A stretch of 64,000 bases of DNA, from contig NZ_CP102246.1 in NCBI RefSeq assembly GCF_024599795.1, forward strand, positions 4,888,527-4,952,526, read 5' to 3'. The position numbers and the translations under genes were made by a program. The notes below the pieces were generated by a model that did no database searches, was not told the DNA's origin, and saw only the letters and a program-made list of their open reading frames with translations. The stretch's first letter is position 1, and each line of letters begins with the position of its first letter. Positions 1-9,129 of the stretch are shown one piece after another. This stretch comes from Enterobacter cloacae complex sp. R_G8. Lineage in GTDB: Bacteria; Pseudomonadota; Gammaproteobacteria; Enterobacterales; Enterobacteriaceae.

Positions 1-440
1 GATCGTCCCTGAAATGCCCCTCGTGCCCTACAATCTGTCAACAGAATGTGAAAACGTCAATACAGGTGACGGGGATTTACGCTGAGTGTGAGAAACCGCA
101 AACAAAGATTAAAAAAACTATGAGCGCCAGTTTTCAGCAGGGAAATTTATGCTACTCGCCATGTTGCAGCACAATTATCTTCATATTTCGCAACAATCAG
201 TGATTAACTTTTATTCAGAATGGGTAAATTTTCTTGCAGAACGGTGATTATCTGAGCACTAAATACCGCGAACGTTAAAACGCACAGCGAAAAATGCTGA
301 GGTTATCCATAAGCAACGCGAAAAAAGATCAATCTATATATAAAAAAATACAATGGATTATGTCACAAAATCACTAACAGACAGGGAGAAGCAGGGCTAA
401 GGGGCGTTTTGAATAATCTGTATGAATAAAGCGTTAATGC
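1..440. other. Non-coding flank, probably upstream region of dppA
   Basis: No convincing reading frame is seen on either strand. The stretch is AT-rich from about 300 to 420. In K-12 the gene beyond this tRNA is dppA, read leftward, so this is probably its promoter and leader region, but no dppA codon lies in the window. That assignment rests on gene order alone. Confidence 0.35.
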
Positions 441-473
441 AAAAAGGGCTAACCTTGCGGTTAGCCCTTTTTT
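441..473 (-). terminator. Intrinsic terminator after tRNA-Pro
   Basis: An 11-bp GC-containing stem (AAGGGCTAACC pairing with GGTTAGCCCTT) with a short TTGC loop lies just beyond the tRNA CCA end. It is flanked by A5 on the left and T-rich sequence on the right, so it can end transcripts in either direction, here the leftward tRNA transcript. Confidence 0.8.
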
Positions 474-478
474 AAATG

Positions 479-555
479 TGGTCGGCGAGAGAGGATTCGA
501 ACCTCCGACCCACTGGTCCCAAACCAGTTGCGCTACCAAGCTGCGCTACTCGCCG
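479..555 (-). tRNA. tRNA-Pro, anticodon UGG
   Basis: The reverse complement folds as a complete 77-nt cloverleaf. The acceptor stem is CGGCGAG/CTCGCCG, the T loop carries GGTTCGAATCC, and the 3' CCA is encoded. The anticodon stem ACTGG/CCAGT encloses the loop TTTGGGA, so the anticodon is TGG, which decodes CCA and other proline codons by wobble. The sequence looks like the E. coli proM type. In K-12, however, the tRNA at this position beside eptB is proK with anticodon CGG, so I give no symbol. A terminator follows directly. Confidence 0.95.
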
Positions 556-605
556 AATGCGGAGCGCATCTTACTGCTGAGGTGCGCCCCCGTCAATCCC
601 TTAAT

Positions 606-641
606 TTAAAAAAGCCATTCAACTGGCGATAAACTCGCCAG
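606..641 (-). terminator. Possible terminator after eptB
   Basis: On the minus strand the stem CTGGCGA/TCGCCAG with a 5-nt loop lies 6 bases past the eptB stop. A T6 run follows about 9 bases after the stem, a wider gap than in a standard intrinsic terminator, so efficiency is uncertain. Confidence 0.4.
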
Positions 642-646
642 GCAAG

Positions 647-2341
647 CTACTGCGCGGCTTTCTGGCTGCTTTCAGGCAGTTTACACCAGTTGTTATTCTC
701 GTTAATCCCCCCGTCCGGCGAGGTATAACCCAGGCACCCCATAATGGTGTCGTATAGTTCAACGTGACGACGCGGTACCTTGATGTCGGCCTGCTGTTTC
801 AGATGGGCAAACATTTTGGCTTTGTCAGGATTTTCCAGGTACTTATCTGACATCCACATAATCATCGGTACACGGAACTGTTCCGGCGGTGCCAGTTTGC
901 GCGGCGTACCGTGCAAATGTTCCTTTTCGTTAATGGATTCACCGTGGTCTGCCGCATAGATGACAATCGCTTTCTTATCACGCAACTCATCAATCACACG
1001 GCTGAGGAACGTATCCACATAGAGAACCGAGTTATCGTAGGCGTTGATCAGTTCCTGCTTGCTGCAGTCTTTATTAATACCGACACACTCAGGTTGCCAC
1101 TTCGCAAAATCGCGCGTGTAACGCTGGTAGTAGCTGTAATGCGATCCTTTGGTATGCAGAATAACCAGATGTTTGCCCTGGGGATGGTTCTTCAGTGACT
1201 GGGACATTTCCTGAAGCAACAACATGTCATCCACGTTTTTACCGCGATTACGAGGCTCGGCACCAATCTGCTCACGATAGGCGATGTTATCTGCCAGAGT
1301 GTTGGTGTAGAACCACATCTCACTTTGCATGGCGAACAAGTCTGAGCTGAAACCAAGCTGCTTCAGTACGGCAAAGACGTTCTGCTCTTTAAGGGTACGT
1401 TGTGGATTATCACTAGCCCCCCCCTCACGCACAAACATGCAGCGTAAGGAGAGCTTTGTGGCGGTATCACAAGAATAGCCGCGGTAAGCCACCAGGTTCT
1501 TTTCCTGCGCCAGTTTAGGTGTGGTATCGCGGTCATAACCCAGAATACCCATATGATCCCAGCGCGTTGTCTCACCGATAACAAACACGACGTAAGTATC
1601 ATCGAGCCCGTCAGCGGGTGCCTCGTAGTGGAATTTTTTAGTCGGATTCATTAGCGATTTCACATCGCTGGATTCATCCGCCTGCGCCCAGGCATAGAGG
1701 CCTAACGCTGACAGCCAGTTTGATGGCAAATAAGAGTTGGCCACAACTCCGCCATAGCTTGGCATATCCACACCCGTTGCCTTTTCGATGCGTTTTTGCT
1801 GCTTTTCCATCAGGCGAATAGGCGCCCATACCAGCAAACCGGCCAGCAGGACCACAGCGACAGTGCGGATCCGCTGTCCGCGAGTGCGCAACTGGCGCAA
1901 TAACGTATAGCGGCAGGTATTACTCCAGATAAAGAAGAGTGGGATTAGACAGGTCAAAATTGTCCAGACAATAAAGCCTTTTCCTACCACCTCTTTAGAG
2001 AGGTCAATGTCGGTGGTCATTACCGACGCAACAATACCGTAGCCAATGACCACGTTCATAAAGGTCATGTAATAGCTGGCAGCGGCGGAAATAATCACCA
2101 CCAGCGAGGCCAGAATTTGCCACGTGCGGCGGCCAAAGAGTGAAAGCAAGCGTAGCAGGAAAAATGTAGCGAGGACGGAGCCGAACACTTCAATAGCAGC
2201 AAAAATTCCATTTCTTACGGTGAGGTCTTCGAAATAACCTTCCACTCGTCTGAACAGCACCGCGCCATTCAGAAATAATCCGATATAGACAGCCAGCATC
2301 AGACACAATCTTTGCTGGGTAATAGACCTAATGTATTTCAT
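647..2341 (-). CDS. eptB: Kdo-lipid A phosphoethanolamine transferase EptB
   Basis: This inner-membrane enzyme transfers phosphoethanolamine from phosphatidylethanolamine to the outer Kdo residue of LPS on the periplasmic face. It has 564 residues against about 563 in E. coli. The N-terminal third holds about five membrane helices (residues 10-190), followed by a periplasmic sulfatase-fold domain. Metal and catalytic residues can be seen: Glu257 in the GETTRWD motif, the presumed nucleophile Thr293 in CDTATKLS, and the ADHGES and EHLHG motifs near residues 460-475. It stands alone between tRNA-Pro and yhjX, all on the minus strand. In E. coli it is controlled by sigma-E and the MgrR small RNA; I did not locate those sites here. 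Confidence 0.95.
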   Translation of the reverse strand: MKYIRSITQQRLCLMLAVYIGLFLNGAVLFRRVEGYFEDLTVRNGIFAAIEVFGSVLATFFLLRLLSLFGRRTWQILASLVVIISAAASYYMTFMNVVIGYGIVASVMTTDIDLSKEVVGKGFIVWTILTCLIPLFFIWSNTCRYTLLRQLRTRGQRIRTVAVVLLAGLLVWAPIRLMEKQQKRIEKATGVDMPSYGGVVANSYLPSNWLSALGLYAWAQADESSDVKSLMNPTKKFHYEAPADGLDDTYVVFVIGETTRWDHMGILGYDRDTTPKLAQEKNLVAYRGYSCDTATKLSLRCMFVREGGASDNPQRTLKEQNVFAVLKQLGFSSDLFAMQSEMWFYTNTLADNIAYREQIGAEPRNRGKNVDDMLLLQEMSQSLKNHPQGKHLVILHTKGSHYSYYQRYTRDFAKWQPECVGINKDCSKQELINAYDNSVLYVDTFLSRVIDELRDKKAIVIYAADHGESINEKEHLHGTPRKLAPPEQFRVPMIMWMSDKYLENPDKAKMFAHLKQQADIKVPRRHVELYDTIMGCLGYTSPDGGINENNNWCKLPESSQKAAQ

Positions 2342-2542
2342 TCAAACAACCCTGGGGGAAGGGGTATAAAGACCCGCCGAATCTCAGTGAGAAAGCAGAC
2401 AGAGTAAGTAAATGCGTAAGAAAGCGTTATCAGAAACGTCTACAAGCGCGGTAAGTAGACCACAGCGGGAGAGAAAAGTGGCAGCAGAGAATGTGATCGG
2501 TGCAAATTTTTACAAAATAACAAGTCTGGAAGCGTATCGGAA

Positions 2543-2573
2543 AGAAATAAAAGAGGCCGTTAAAGCCTCTTTC
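2543..2573 (-). terminator. Terminator of yhjX
   Basis: The stem AAGAGGC/GCCTCTT with a 7-nt loop begins a few bases after the yhjX stop. On the minus strand it is followed by a T-rich run (CTTTTATTT), a good intrinsic terminator. Confidence 0.75.
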
Positions 2574-2580
2574 AGTCAGG

Positions 2581-3783
2581 TTATGCATGCGCTTCGTTAA
2601 ACACTTCGCGCTGCGGTTGTCGAATCGTCGTCGACAGGGCCAGCGAAATAATCAACAGGGCGAATATCACGCAGAAGGTGACATAGAATCCGCCGAACAG
2701 TGACGCAATTAACGAACCGCAAATACTGCCGATACCGAACCCCAAGTAAATGACGCCGTAATTTTTCGCCAGGTTGTTCAGACCAAAGAACTCGCTCACC
2801 AGTGACGGGAACACCGTAATGGTACCGCCGAAGTTAAAGGCCACGCAGGCAATCGCCGCAAAGAAGGTCACTTCATTCAGAGGCGCAAACAGCAGCGCCG
2901 CCATTCCCACCAGCGACACCACCTGTCCAAGGGTAATCACACGGATGCGGGCAATTTTATCGGACAGGATCCCCAGCACCAGACGACCAGACAGGTTAGC
3001 AATGGAGATCACCGTCACCGCGTTTGCCGCCGTCATGGCATCCAGCTTAACCATGCCCTGCGCGATATCTTTTGCCACACCAATCACATACAGACCACTC
3101 ATGCAGGCCGTCAGGAACATCACCGCCAGCATCCAGTACTGGGGTTTACGCATGGATTGTGCCAGCGTGAAGTCATTCTCTACCACGCCGTTAACGGTTT
3201 TTACCTCCTGCTGCGGCGCATCTTTCATCAGGGTTGCGCCAAACAGGATCATCACCAGAACAATAGCGCCCCAGATCATAAAGGTTTTTTCGAGCCCCAC
3301 AGAAGACAGCAGATGAGAGTCGATAAATTTAAATCCAAGACTGCCCAGACCATAAGAGCCTATGGCAAACGCAGAGATTAACCCTTTACGCTCCGGGAAC
3401 CATTTAACGCAGTTTGACAGCGTCAGCAGATAACCGGCACCGTCCGCCAGACCGACCAGTACTCCGGCGCTCAGCCAGAGCATCATCAGGTTGTTGGAAT
3501 GTGCCGTCAGGAAAAAGCCTAATCCCAGCAGGATCCCGGAGGCCATCGTGACGCGCTTCACGCCGAACCGCTCCTGCAACTTGCCTGCGACGGAAGAGGA
3601 CAACGCCAGCCCAAGACTCAGTAAACCGAAAGAGAACGCCACCTGGCTGACCGGCGCGCCGAGCTTGTCGGACAGCGCACTGTTAAACAGGCTCCAGGTA
3701 TAGACCGAGCCCAGCGCAAACTGAGTGACGATGGTGCCAAAAAGTGTCAGCCAGCGTGTACGGTTGTAGGAAGATGTATTCAT
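2581..3783 (-). CDS. yhjX: MFS transporter YhjX (OFA family)
   Basis: Inner-membrane major facilitator with about 12 helices, 400 residues from the chosen start. It is nearly identical in layout to E. coli YhjX, which belongs to the oxalate/formate antiporter branch and is linked to pyruvate uptake and sensing. The frame is open 15 codons further upstream. The start at 3783 is preferred because it has an AGGA ribosome site on the minus strand and gives the usual N-terminus leading into RTRWLTLFGT. In E. coli the gene is strongly switched on by the pyruvate-sensing YpdA/YpdB system, and a matching YpdB box lies about 85 bases upstream. Substrate here is inferred from the family. Confidence 0.93.
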   Translation of the reverse strand: MNTSSYNRTRWLTLFGTIVTQFALGSVYTWSLFNSALSDKLGAPVSQVAFSFGLLSLGLALSSSVAGKLQERFGVKRVTMASGILLGLGFFLTAHSNNLMMLWLSAGVLVGLADGAGYLLTLSNCVKWFPERKGLISAFAIGSYGLGSLGFKFIDSHLLSSVGLEKTFMIWGAIVLVMILFGATLMKDAPQQEVKTVNGVVENDFTLAQSMRKPQYWMLAVMFLTACMSGLYVIGVAKDIAQGMVKLDAMTAANAVTVISIANLSGRLVLGILSDKIARIRVITLGQVVSLVGMAALLFAPLNEVTFFAAIACVAFNFGGTITVFPSLVSEFFGLNNLAKNYGVIYLGFGIGSICGSLIASLFGGFYVTFCVIFALLIISLALSTTIRQPQREVFNEAHA

Positions 3784-3866
3784 GGCAGTTGTCCTGCAAG
3801 AAAAAGTAAGGGAATTTGCTGAGGACAACGATAAACAAAACCCTGATCCGCCTGGGGGAAAACGGC

Positions 3867-3897
3867 ATGAAATGCAGGAGGAACGGAATGAAATGCC
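3867..3897 (-). promoter_or_regulatory. YpdB-type direct-repeat box for yhjX
   Basis: Read on the minus strand, GGCATTTCAT is followed after exactly 11 bases by TGCATTTCAT. The known YpdB site is a direct repeat of GGCATTTCAT separated by 11 bases, so only one base differs. It lies 84 bases before the yhjX start, as expected for an activator site. Confidence 0.85.
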
Positions 3898-4021
3898 TGG
3901 AATCAGGAATGAATGACCTTGTCGGGGAATGAAGCGAACGTTTGTTAGTGCCTGCTATCGCTACAAACCCCATGGATATTGTATTTAATATGTTATCGTT
4001 ACGTTTTAAAAAGTTACAACG

Positions 4022-4723
4022 TCAGAAATTTGCACTCACGCCCAGCGTGTACAGAAACGCTTCTCCCGTCGTATTGCCCTCCCCCTGCGCTAAGGAGGCA
4101 TACGCCGCCATATGCGTGTTGAACGGAATATCGGTGCCTACGGTGACATCCATCCAGTTCCCATTTTGGGCCAGGGCGGGCGTTTGCGGCATCCCAAACT
4201 GGGACTTCCACTGGTTTTCACCATACTGCTGGTTATAGCTAATCTGCGCCCAGGGACGGAGATCGCCATAGTGCGTATCCACGCGCCAGCCAAGCGTACT
4301 CACGCTGGCATGCCAGAGAGGGTCGGTCAACGCCTGAGTTGTCACGCTATCACCAAACTCATTGATCATCATCGACGTCGTGCCGTCATAACGCCACGCC
4401 ACTACCGGGCCGGTCGTTATACGGCCTGACAGCGGAAAATTCCAGCCGACGCTCATGGCCCCGGCTGGCGTCAAGCCAGACGGCAGATTCAGAGCGAGCC
4501 CCGGTGCGTTTTGTGAGGACTGAATGCGTTCAGTCAGGATATCGTCATAACGCGGTTGGTGATCCGCATCCCATGTATAACGTTCCGTCGTATTACTTTG
4601 CGGGTCTGAAACGATATATTCCTGTTGCCAGGCAAATGCTGAGTGACAAAAAAACAAACAGGCTGAGATCCCCACCAGGCCAGAAACAGCATGGCGACCA
4701 CTGATTTTTTTTATCATCATCAA
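4022..4723 (-). CDS. yhjY: YhjY, autotransporter beta-domain-like outer-membrane protein
   Basis: The 233-residue protein matches the length of E. coli YhjY (about 232). A signal peptide is visible at residues 1-31, with a hydrophobic core (LVGISACLFFC) and cleavage after AFA. The remainder alternates polar and aromatic residues and ends in Phe (LGVSANF), typical of an outer-membrane beta-barrel. No passenger or lipase catalytic domain is present, so it resembles an isolated autotransporter barrel domain. Function is unknown. It is transcribed in the same direction as yhjX but about 240 bases upstream, and is divergent from tag. Confidence 0.88.
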   Translation of the reverse strand: MMMIKKISGRHAVSGLVGISACLFFCHSAFAWQQEYIVSDPQSNTTERYTWDADHQPRYDDILTERIQSSQNAPGLALNLPSGLTPAGAMSVGWNFPLSGRITTGPVVAWRYDGTTSMMINEFGDSVTTQALTDPLWHASVSTLGWRVDTHYGDLRPWAQISYNQQYGENQWKSQFGMPQTPALAQNGNWMDVTVGTDIPFNTHMAAYASLAQGEGNTTGEAFLYTLGVSANF

Positions 4724-4881
4724 AGCGACTCCAGAGAGAGCCGAATTCGGCGATTTTTATCATTGTTCAGAAAGAGTGTTAGGGCTTATGGCCCTGTATT
4801 AACTATTGTCTTTATACTAGACACGTCAAGCCTGACGGAATGAAATTTATAGCGATAACCGTGTCATAAGGGAGAAAACCG

Positions 4882-5463
4882 ATGCAACGTTGCGGTTGGG
4901 TAAGCCAGGATCAGCTCTATATCGACTATCACGATCGGGAATGGGGCGTGCCGGAAACGGACGGCAAAAAGCTTTTCGAGATGATCTGCCTGGAGGGTCA
5001 GCAGGCGGGTTTGTCATGGATTACGGTATTGAAGAAACGGGAAAACTACCGCAATGCCTTCCATCAGTTCGATCCCGTCCGGGTCGCCGCGATGACCGAC
5101 GACGACGTGGAGCGACTGGTGCTGGATGCCGGTATCATCCGCCATCGCGGTAAGATCCAGGCCATCATCGGCAATGCACGGGCTTACCTGGCAATGGAAC
5201 AAAACGGTGAATCGTTCGCAGAGTTTGTCTGGACGTTTGTGAATAACGATCCGCAAATCACGCAGGCCACCACGCTCGCAGAAATTCCCGCTTCGACTCC
5301 GGCCTCAGACGCACTCTCGAAAGCGCTGAAAAAACGCGGCTTTAAGTTTGTCGGCTCCACCATCTGCTACGCCTTTATGCAGGCCTGTGGCCTGGTCAAT
5401 GACCATGTTACCGGCTGCTTCTGTCATCCAGGAGGCCATCATGATCCGCAAATGGCAAAGTGA
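4882..5463 (+). CDS. tag: DNA-3-methyladenine glycosylase I
   Basis: Removes 3-methyladenine from alkylated DNA in base excision repair. It has 193 residues against 187 in E. coli. The structural zinc ligands of the family are in their exact places: Cys4, His17, His175 and Cys179. Glu38, which contacts the methylated base, is within LEGQQAGLSW. The helix-hairpin-helix region spans roughly residues 70-110. A GGGAGAA ribosome site precedes the ATG. The last 23 bases overlap the start of yiaC, so the two are probably translated from one message. Confidence 0.96.
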   Translation: MQRCGWVSQDQLYIDYHDREWGVPETDGKKLFEMICLEGQQAGLSWITVLKKRENYRNAFHQFDPVRVAAMTDDDVERLVLDAGIIRHRGKIQAIIGNARAYLAMEQNGESFAEFVWTFVNNDPQITQATTLAEIPASTPASDALSKALKKRGFKFVGSTICYAFMQACGLVNDHVTGCFCHPGGHHDPQMAK

Positions 5464-5887
5464 GAATACCGCGCCGCTTTTGAGCCTATGGCTCGAAAGC
5501 ACCACCGAGGCGCACCCGTTTATCGAGGCGAGCTACTGGAAAGAGAACGAGGCCATGGTGCGGGACGTTTACCTGCCTTCAGCAGAAACCTGGGTCTGGG
5601 AACAGGATGGCGAACCTTACGGATTTATCAGCGTGATGCAGTCTCAGTTTATCGGCGCACTGTTTGTCGCACCGACGTACATCGGGAAAGGCATCGGGCG
5701 TGCGCTGCTGAACCACGTTCAACAGCGCTTTCCGCACTTAAGCCTGGAGGTGTATCAGAAAAATGCCCGGGCGGTGAATTTCTACCATGCCCAGGGCTTT
5801 CGCATCGAAGACAGCGCCTGGCAGGAGGATACCCAACACCCGACGTGGATCATGAGCTGGCAGGCGGATCAAACGCCGTTAAGGTAA
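5441..5887 (+). CDS. yiaC: GNAT-family N-acetyltransferase YiaC
   Basis: A 148-residue single-domain acetyltransferase; E. coli YiaC (about 146) is one of the characterised protein lysine acetyltransferases. The acetyl-CoA pyrophosphate loop appears as [11 protein letters not shown] near residues 84-94, followed by the typical [19 protein letters not shown] segment. The start is taken at 5441, where AGGAGG lies six bases upstream inside the tag coding region. The longer open frame to 5348 would lie almost wholly inside tag. The 3' end overlaps the convergent bisC gene by 38 bases. Confidence 0.9.
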   Translation: MIRKWQSENTAPLLSLWLESTTEAHPFIEASYWKENEAMVRDVYLPSAETWVWEQDGEPYGFISVMQSQFIGALFVAPTYIGKGIGRALLNHVQQRFPHLSLEVYQKNARAVNFYHAQGFRIEDSAWQEDTQHPTWIMSWQADQTPLR

Positions 5888-8177
5888 GCTCAGGACCCTG
5901 ATATTTCTCGACCCAGGCCAGCGCCGTATTGCCCGCGCAGCCATTCCCCAGCTTCGAGCTGGGGAGATCTTTGGTCAGCACGTTAACGGCACCGTTTTTA
6001 CAAATACCGCCCTCGTCCAGAGCCAGATCCGGCCACGCCCCCTGGTGGATGCAAATCACGCCAGGTTTGATTCCGTCGCTCACCACCGCCCCAGCCAATA
6101 CCTGCCCACGGTGGTTCCAGACGCGCACCACATCACCATCGGCAATCCCGCGCGCTTTCGCATCTTCAGTATGAAGCGTGATCGGCTCCCGCCCGGCGAC
6201 TGCATACTGCTCCCGCAGTGACGTATAGTTAAGCTGACTGTGCAGACGATGTGCAGGGTGTGCGGATAACACCTGGAGCTGCTCCGGCTGGGCATTGCCG
6301 TGCCACTCGTCCGGCTCAAGCCATGTCGGATGCGCAGGACAATCCGCGTACCCAAAGCGGGCAATGCGCTCGCTGTAGATCACGATCTTCCCGCTCTCGG
6401 TTTTCAGCGGATGGTTCTCCGGGTCGCGACGGAAATCAGCGAAACGGACAAACTGCGCGTTCTGCTCGCTCTCCGGCATTTCAAATATCGCGTTCGCTTC
6501 CCAGAATTCAGCAAACGGCGGCAGCGTCACGCCCTGAGCTGCACCGCGCTGAGCGGCAATCTGATAGAACGTTTCCAGCCACTCAAGATCGGTTTTCCCT
6601 TCGGTGAAACGCTCACGACCGCCCGCTTCCCAGCGTTCGCTCAGTTCCGCAAATACGTCAAAATCATCCCGCGCTTCATCACGCGGTGCCACCACGCGCT
6701 TCATTGGCACCATATGCTGATTGCTGTAATCACCGGTCATGGTGAGATCGTTACGCTCATACGAGGTGGTGGCCGGCAGTACGATATCGGCATGTTTGGC
6801 CGAGGCGGTCCAGAAGCATTCCGAAATGACCACCAGCTCCGGCTTCTGCCAGGCGCGGATCAGACGATTGGTGTCCTGATGGTGCGTGAAATTCGACCCG
6901 CCCGCCCACCAGACAAATTTAATATCCGGGAAATGACGATCCAGGCCGTTGTGCTGATAAAACCCGCCCGGGTTTTCCAGGGCTTCAACAATACGCGCCA
7001 CCGGAATTTTATCGACAGCATCAACACCCCCCTGTACCGACCCCTGCATGGAGGCCAGCACGGCGGCTCTGCGGGTGGGGTTGCCGCCATTGGCGAAGTG
7101 ATATGAGAGCCCAAACCCACCGCCCGGGGTACCAATTTGCCCGAGCATCGCGGCCAGCGTCACCAGCATCCAGTGTTTCTGCTCGCCAAACTGCTGGCGC
7201 TGCATGCCCCAACCGGACATCAACATCGTGGTGTTTTCATGGAACAACGCTGCCAGTTCGCGGAGTTTGTCCGCAGGAATGCCACAAATATCGGCTGCCC
7301 ACGCTGCCGTTTTGGCAACACCATCCGTTTTCCCCGTCAGATAATCGGCGAATGTGTCGAAGCCCGAAGTACAACGCGCGAGGAAGTCGGCGTCGTGCCA
7401 GTCATTCTCCACCAGCGTATGGGCGATACCCAGCATCATCGCCACGTCGGTACCCATATGCGGGGCGAGCCATTCGGCGCTGTCACCAAAGAAATCCATG
7501 GTTTCAGAGCGCATGGGGTCAATACAGATGATGCGCTTACCGCTCTTGCGCAGCGCATCAAAATAGCCAATACCCTGCTCGTCGGAAGCATTCCAGGCAA
7601 TTTTCAGCGTGTTGAGAGGGTTGGCACTCCACAGCACCACCACCTCGGTATGCTCCAGTACCAGCGGCCAGCTGGTCTGCTGCTGATAAACCTCATTACC
7701 GCCGACGACGTACGGCATGATCGCCTGCGCCGCGCCAGTGGAGTAATCCCCCAGATGGCCCGTGTAGCCGCCAGCCAGGCTCATGTAGCGCTGCAGTAAT
7801 GTCGATGCTTTATGCAGCACGCCGTTGGATCGCCAGCCGTAAGAGCCGGCAAAAATGGATGCAGGCCCGTAGCTGTCGCGGATGCGCTTGTGCTGGGCGT
7901 GGATCAGCGCCAGCGCGTCATCCCAGCTCACACGTACAAACTCATCCTGTCCCCGAATGCCCTGCGGCTTGTCCGGCGAAGCCAGAAATCCTTTACGCAC
8001 CATCGGCCAGCGCACGCGGGTTTTGCTGTGCACCTGATCGCGAACGACGGTCTGTAAAGAGTTGGGGTGTTGTGTTGGCAATGCCCCACGGGAAGACAGG
8101 ACATTTTCGCCGTCAGTTTCAACCAGCATCGGTCCCCAGTGGGCGGCGGTCAGAATGGTTTTTGTTGAGGTGCTCAA
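5850..8177 (-). CDS. bisC: Biotin sulfoxide reductase
   Basis: A molybdopterin enzyme of the DMSO reductase family that reduces biotin sulfoxide to biotin and can also reduce methionine sulfoxide. It has 775 residues, against about 777 for the longer E. coli model. There is no twin-arginine signal, so it is cytoplasmic. The molybdenum ligand is the serine of the GDYSTGAAQ motif (Ser146), and the C-terminal molydopterin-dinucleotide domain includes [15 protein letters not shown]. No N-terminal iron-sulfur cysteines are seen, as expected for this subgroup. Its end overlaps yiaC tail to tail. It is divergent from yiaD. Confidence 0.95.
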   Translation of the reverse strand: MSTSTKTILTAAHWGPMLVETDGENVLSSRGALPTQHPNSLQTVVRDQVHSKTRVRWPMVRKGFLASPDKPQGIRGQDEFVRVSWDDALALIHAQHKRIRDSYGPASIFAGSYGWRSNGVLHKASTLLQRYMSLAGGYTGHLGDYSTGAAQAIMPYVVGGNEVYQQQTSWPLVLEHTEVVVLWSANPLNTLKIAWNASDEQGIGYFDALRKSGKRIICIDPMRSETMDFFGDSAEWLAPHMGTDVAMMLGIAHTLVENDWHDADFLARCTSGFDTFADYLTGKTDGVAKTAAWAADICGIPADKLRELAALFHENTTMLMSGWGMQRQQFGEQKHWMLVTLAAMLGQIGTPGGGFGLSYHFANGGNPTRRAAVLASMQGSVQGGVDAVDKIPVARIVEALENPGGFYQHNGLDRHFPDIKFVWWAGGSNFTHHQDTNRLIRAWQKPELVVISECFWTASAKHADIVLPATTSYERNDLTMTGDYSNQHMVPMKRVVAPRDEARDDFDVFAELSERWEAGGRERFTEGKTDLEWLETFYQIAAQRGAAQGVTLPPFAEFWEANAIFEMPESEQNAQFVRFADFRRDPENHPLKTESGKIVIYSERIARFGYADCPAHPTWLEPDEWHGNAQPEQLQVLSAHPAHRLHSQLNYTSLREQYAVAGREPITLHTEDAKARGIADGDVVRVWNHRGQVLAGAVVSDGIKPGVICIHQGAWPDLALDEGGICKNGAVNVLTKDLPSSKLGNGCAGNTALAWVEKYQGPELTLTAFDPPASS

Positions 8178-8341
8178 AGCGTGCGCTCCTGGTTGCGTGC
8201 AGGTTTACGGTCTTGTTATTGAGGCCGTTTATGGTTTGTCACAAATTTCAGAGTTATCCCCGGAATTTTCTCCGTATCCGGACGTCATAATCAACTGCCA
8301 CGTCCGTCGTGGCAAAGAATAAAAAGGATTAAGGAAAGAAG

Positions 8342-9004
8342 ATGAAAAAACGCGTACTCGTTATTGCCGCTCTGGTGAGCGGTGCACTGGCGGTTTCTGG
8401 CTGCACAACAAACCCATACACCGGTGAACGCGAAGCGGGTAAATCCGGCATCGGCGCGGGTATCGGTTCACTGGTCGGGGCGGGTGTCGGTGCGCTCTCC
8501 TCCTCCAAAAAGGATCGCGGTAAAGGCGCGCTGATTGGCGCAGCGGCAGGCGCAGCGCTCGGTGGCGGCGTCGGTTATTACATGGATGTACAGGAAGCGA
8601 AACTGCGCGACAAAATGAAAGGCACCGGCGTGAGCGTCACGCGCAGCGGTGACAACATCATCCTGAATATGCCTAACAACGTGACCTTCGACAGCAGCAG
8701 CGCAACGCTGAAACCAGCCGGTGCGAACACCCTGACCGGCGTGGCGATGGTGCTGAAAGAGTACAACAAGACCGCCGTGAACGTGATTGGCTACACCGAC
8801 AGCACCGGCAGCCAGGATCTGAACATGCGTCTGTCTCAGCAGCGTGCTGATTCCGTAGCCAGCTCGCTGATCACCCAGGGCGTTGAAGCGACCCGTATCC
8901 GCACCAGCGGCATGGGCCCGGCAAACCCTATCGCCAGCAACAGCACGGCGGAAGGCAAAGCGCAGAACCGCCGCGTTGAAATTACGTTAAGTCCAATTCA
9001 GTAA
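8342..9004 (+). CDS. yiaD: OmpA-family lipoprotein YiaD
   Basis: A 220-residue protein (E. coli about 219). The signal peptide ends in the lipobox LAVSGC, predicting a lipid-modified Cys21. It is followed by a glycine-zipper segment (GIGAGIGSLVGAGVGAL, residues 39-55, and a second one at 66-78) that likely inserts in membrane. The C-terminal OmpA domain binds peptidoglycan; NVIGYTDSTGSQDLNMRLS and the RVEI end are recognisable. Good ribosome site (AAGGAAAGAAG). In E. coli, YiaD was found as a multicopy suppressor of a BamD defect. A dispersed palindrome follows the stop. Confidence 0.93.
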   Translation: MKKRVLVIAALVSGALAVSGCTTNPYTGEREAGKSGIGAGIGSLVGAGVGALSSSKKDRGKGALIGAAAGAALGGGVGYYMDVQEAKLRDKMKGTGVSVTRSGDNIILNMPNNVTFDSSSATLKPAGANTLTGVAMVLKEYNKTAVNVIGYTDSTGSQDLNMRLSQQRADSVASSLITQGVEATRIRTSGMGPANPIASNSTAEGKAQNRRVEITLSPIQ

Positions 9005-9010
9005 TCGCAT

Positions 9011-9044
9011 TTCCCCCTCTCCCCGTGGGAGAGGGGGTGAGGGC
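9011..9044. repeat. Dispersed GAGAGGG palindrome, copy 1
   Basis: CCCTCTCCCC followed by GTGGGAGAGGGGG and GTGAGGG forms a hairpin just after yiaD. The same core recurs in at least eight other intergenic regions of the window, often with a flanking CCTCACCC or GGGTGAGG arm. Confidence 0.8.
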
Positions 9045-9129
9045 ATCAGACCGCACACCCCGGCATGAACCCCTTGCCATCGTTGATTTTCCCGCTAAGG
9101 TATTCTCACTAAAGTCAGGGAATTCAGTG

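Noticed and set aside
2412..2600. 62-codon plus-strand frame between eptB and yhjX
   Set aside because: It runs through the yhjX terminator hairpin and overlaps the yhjX end, has a poor ribosome site and resembles no family I know.
6300..7106. 268-codon plus-strand frame
   Set aside because: Antisense to bisC; no family similarity or ribosome site.
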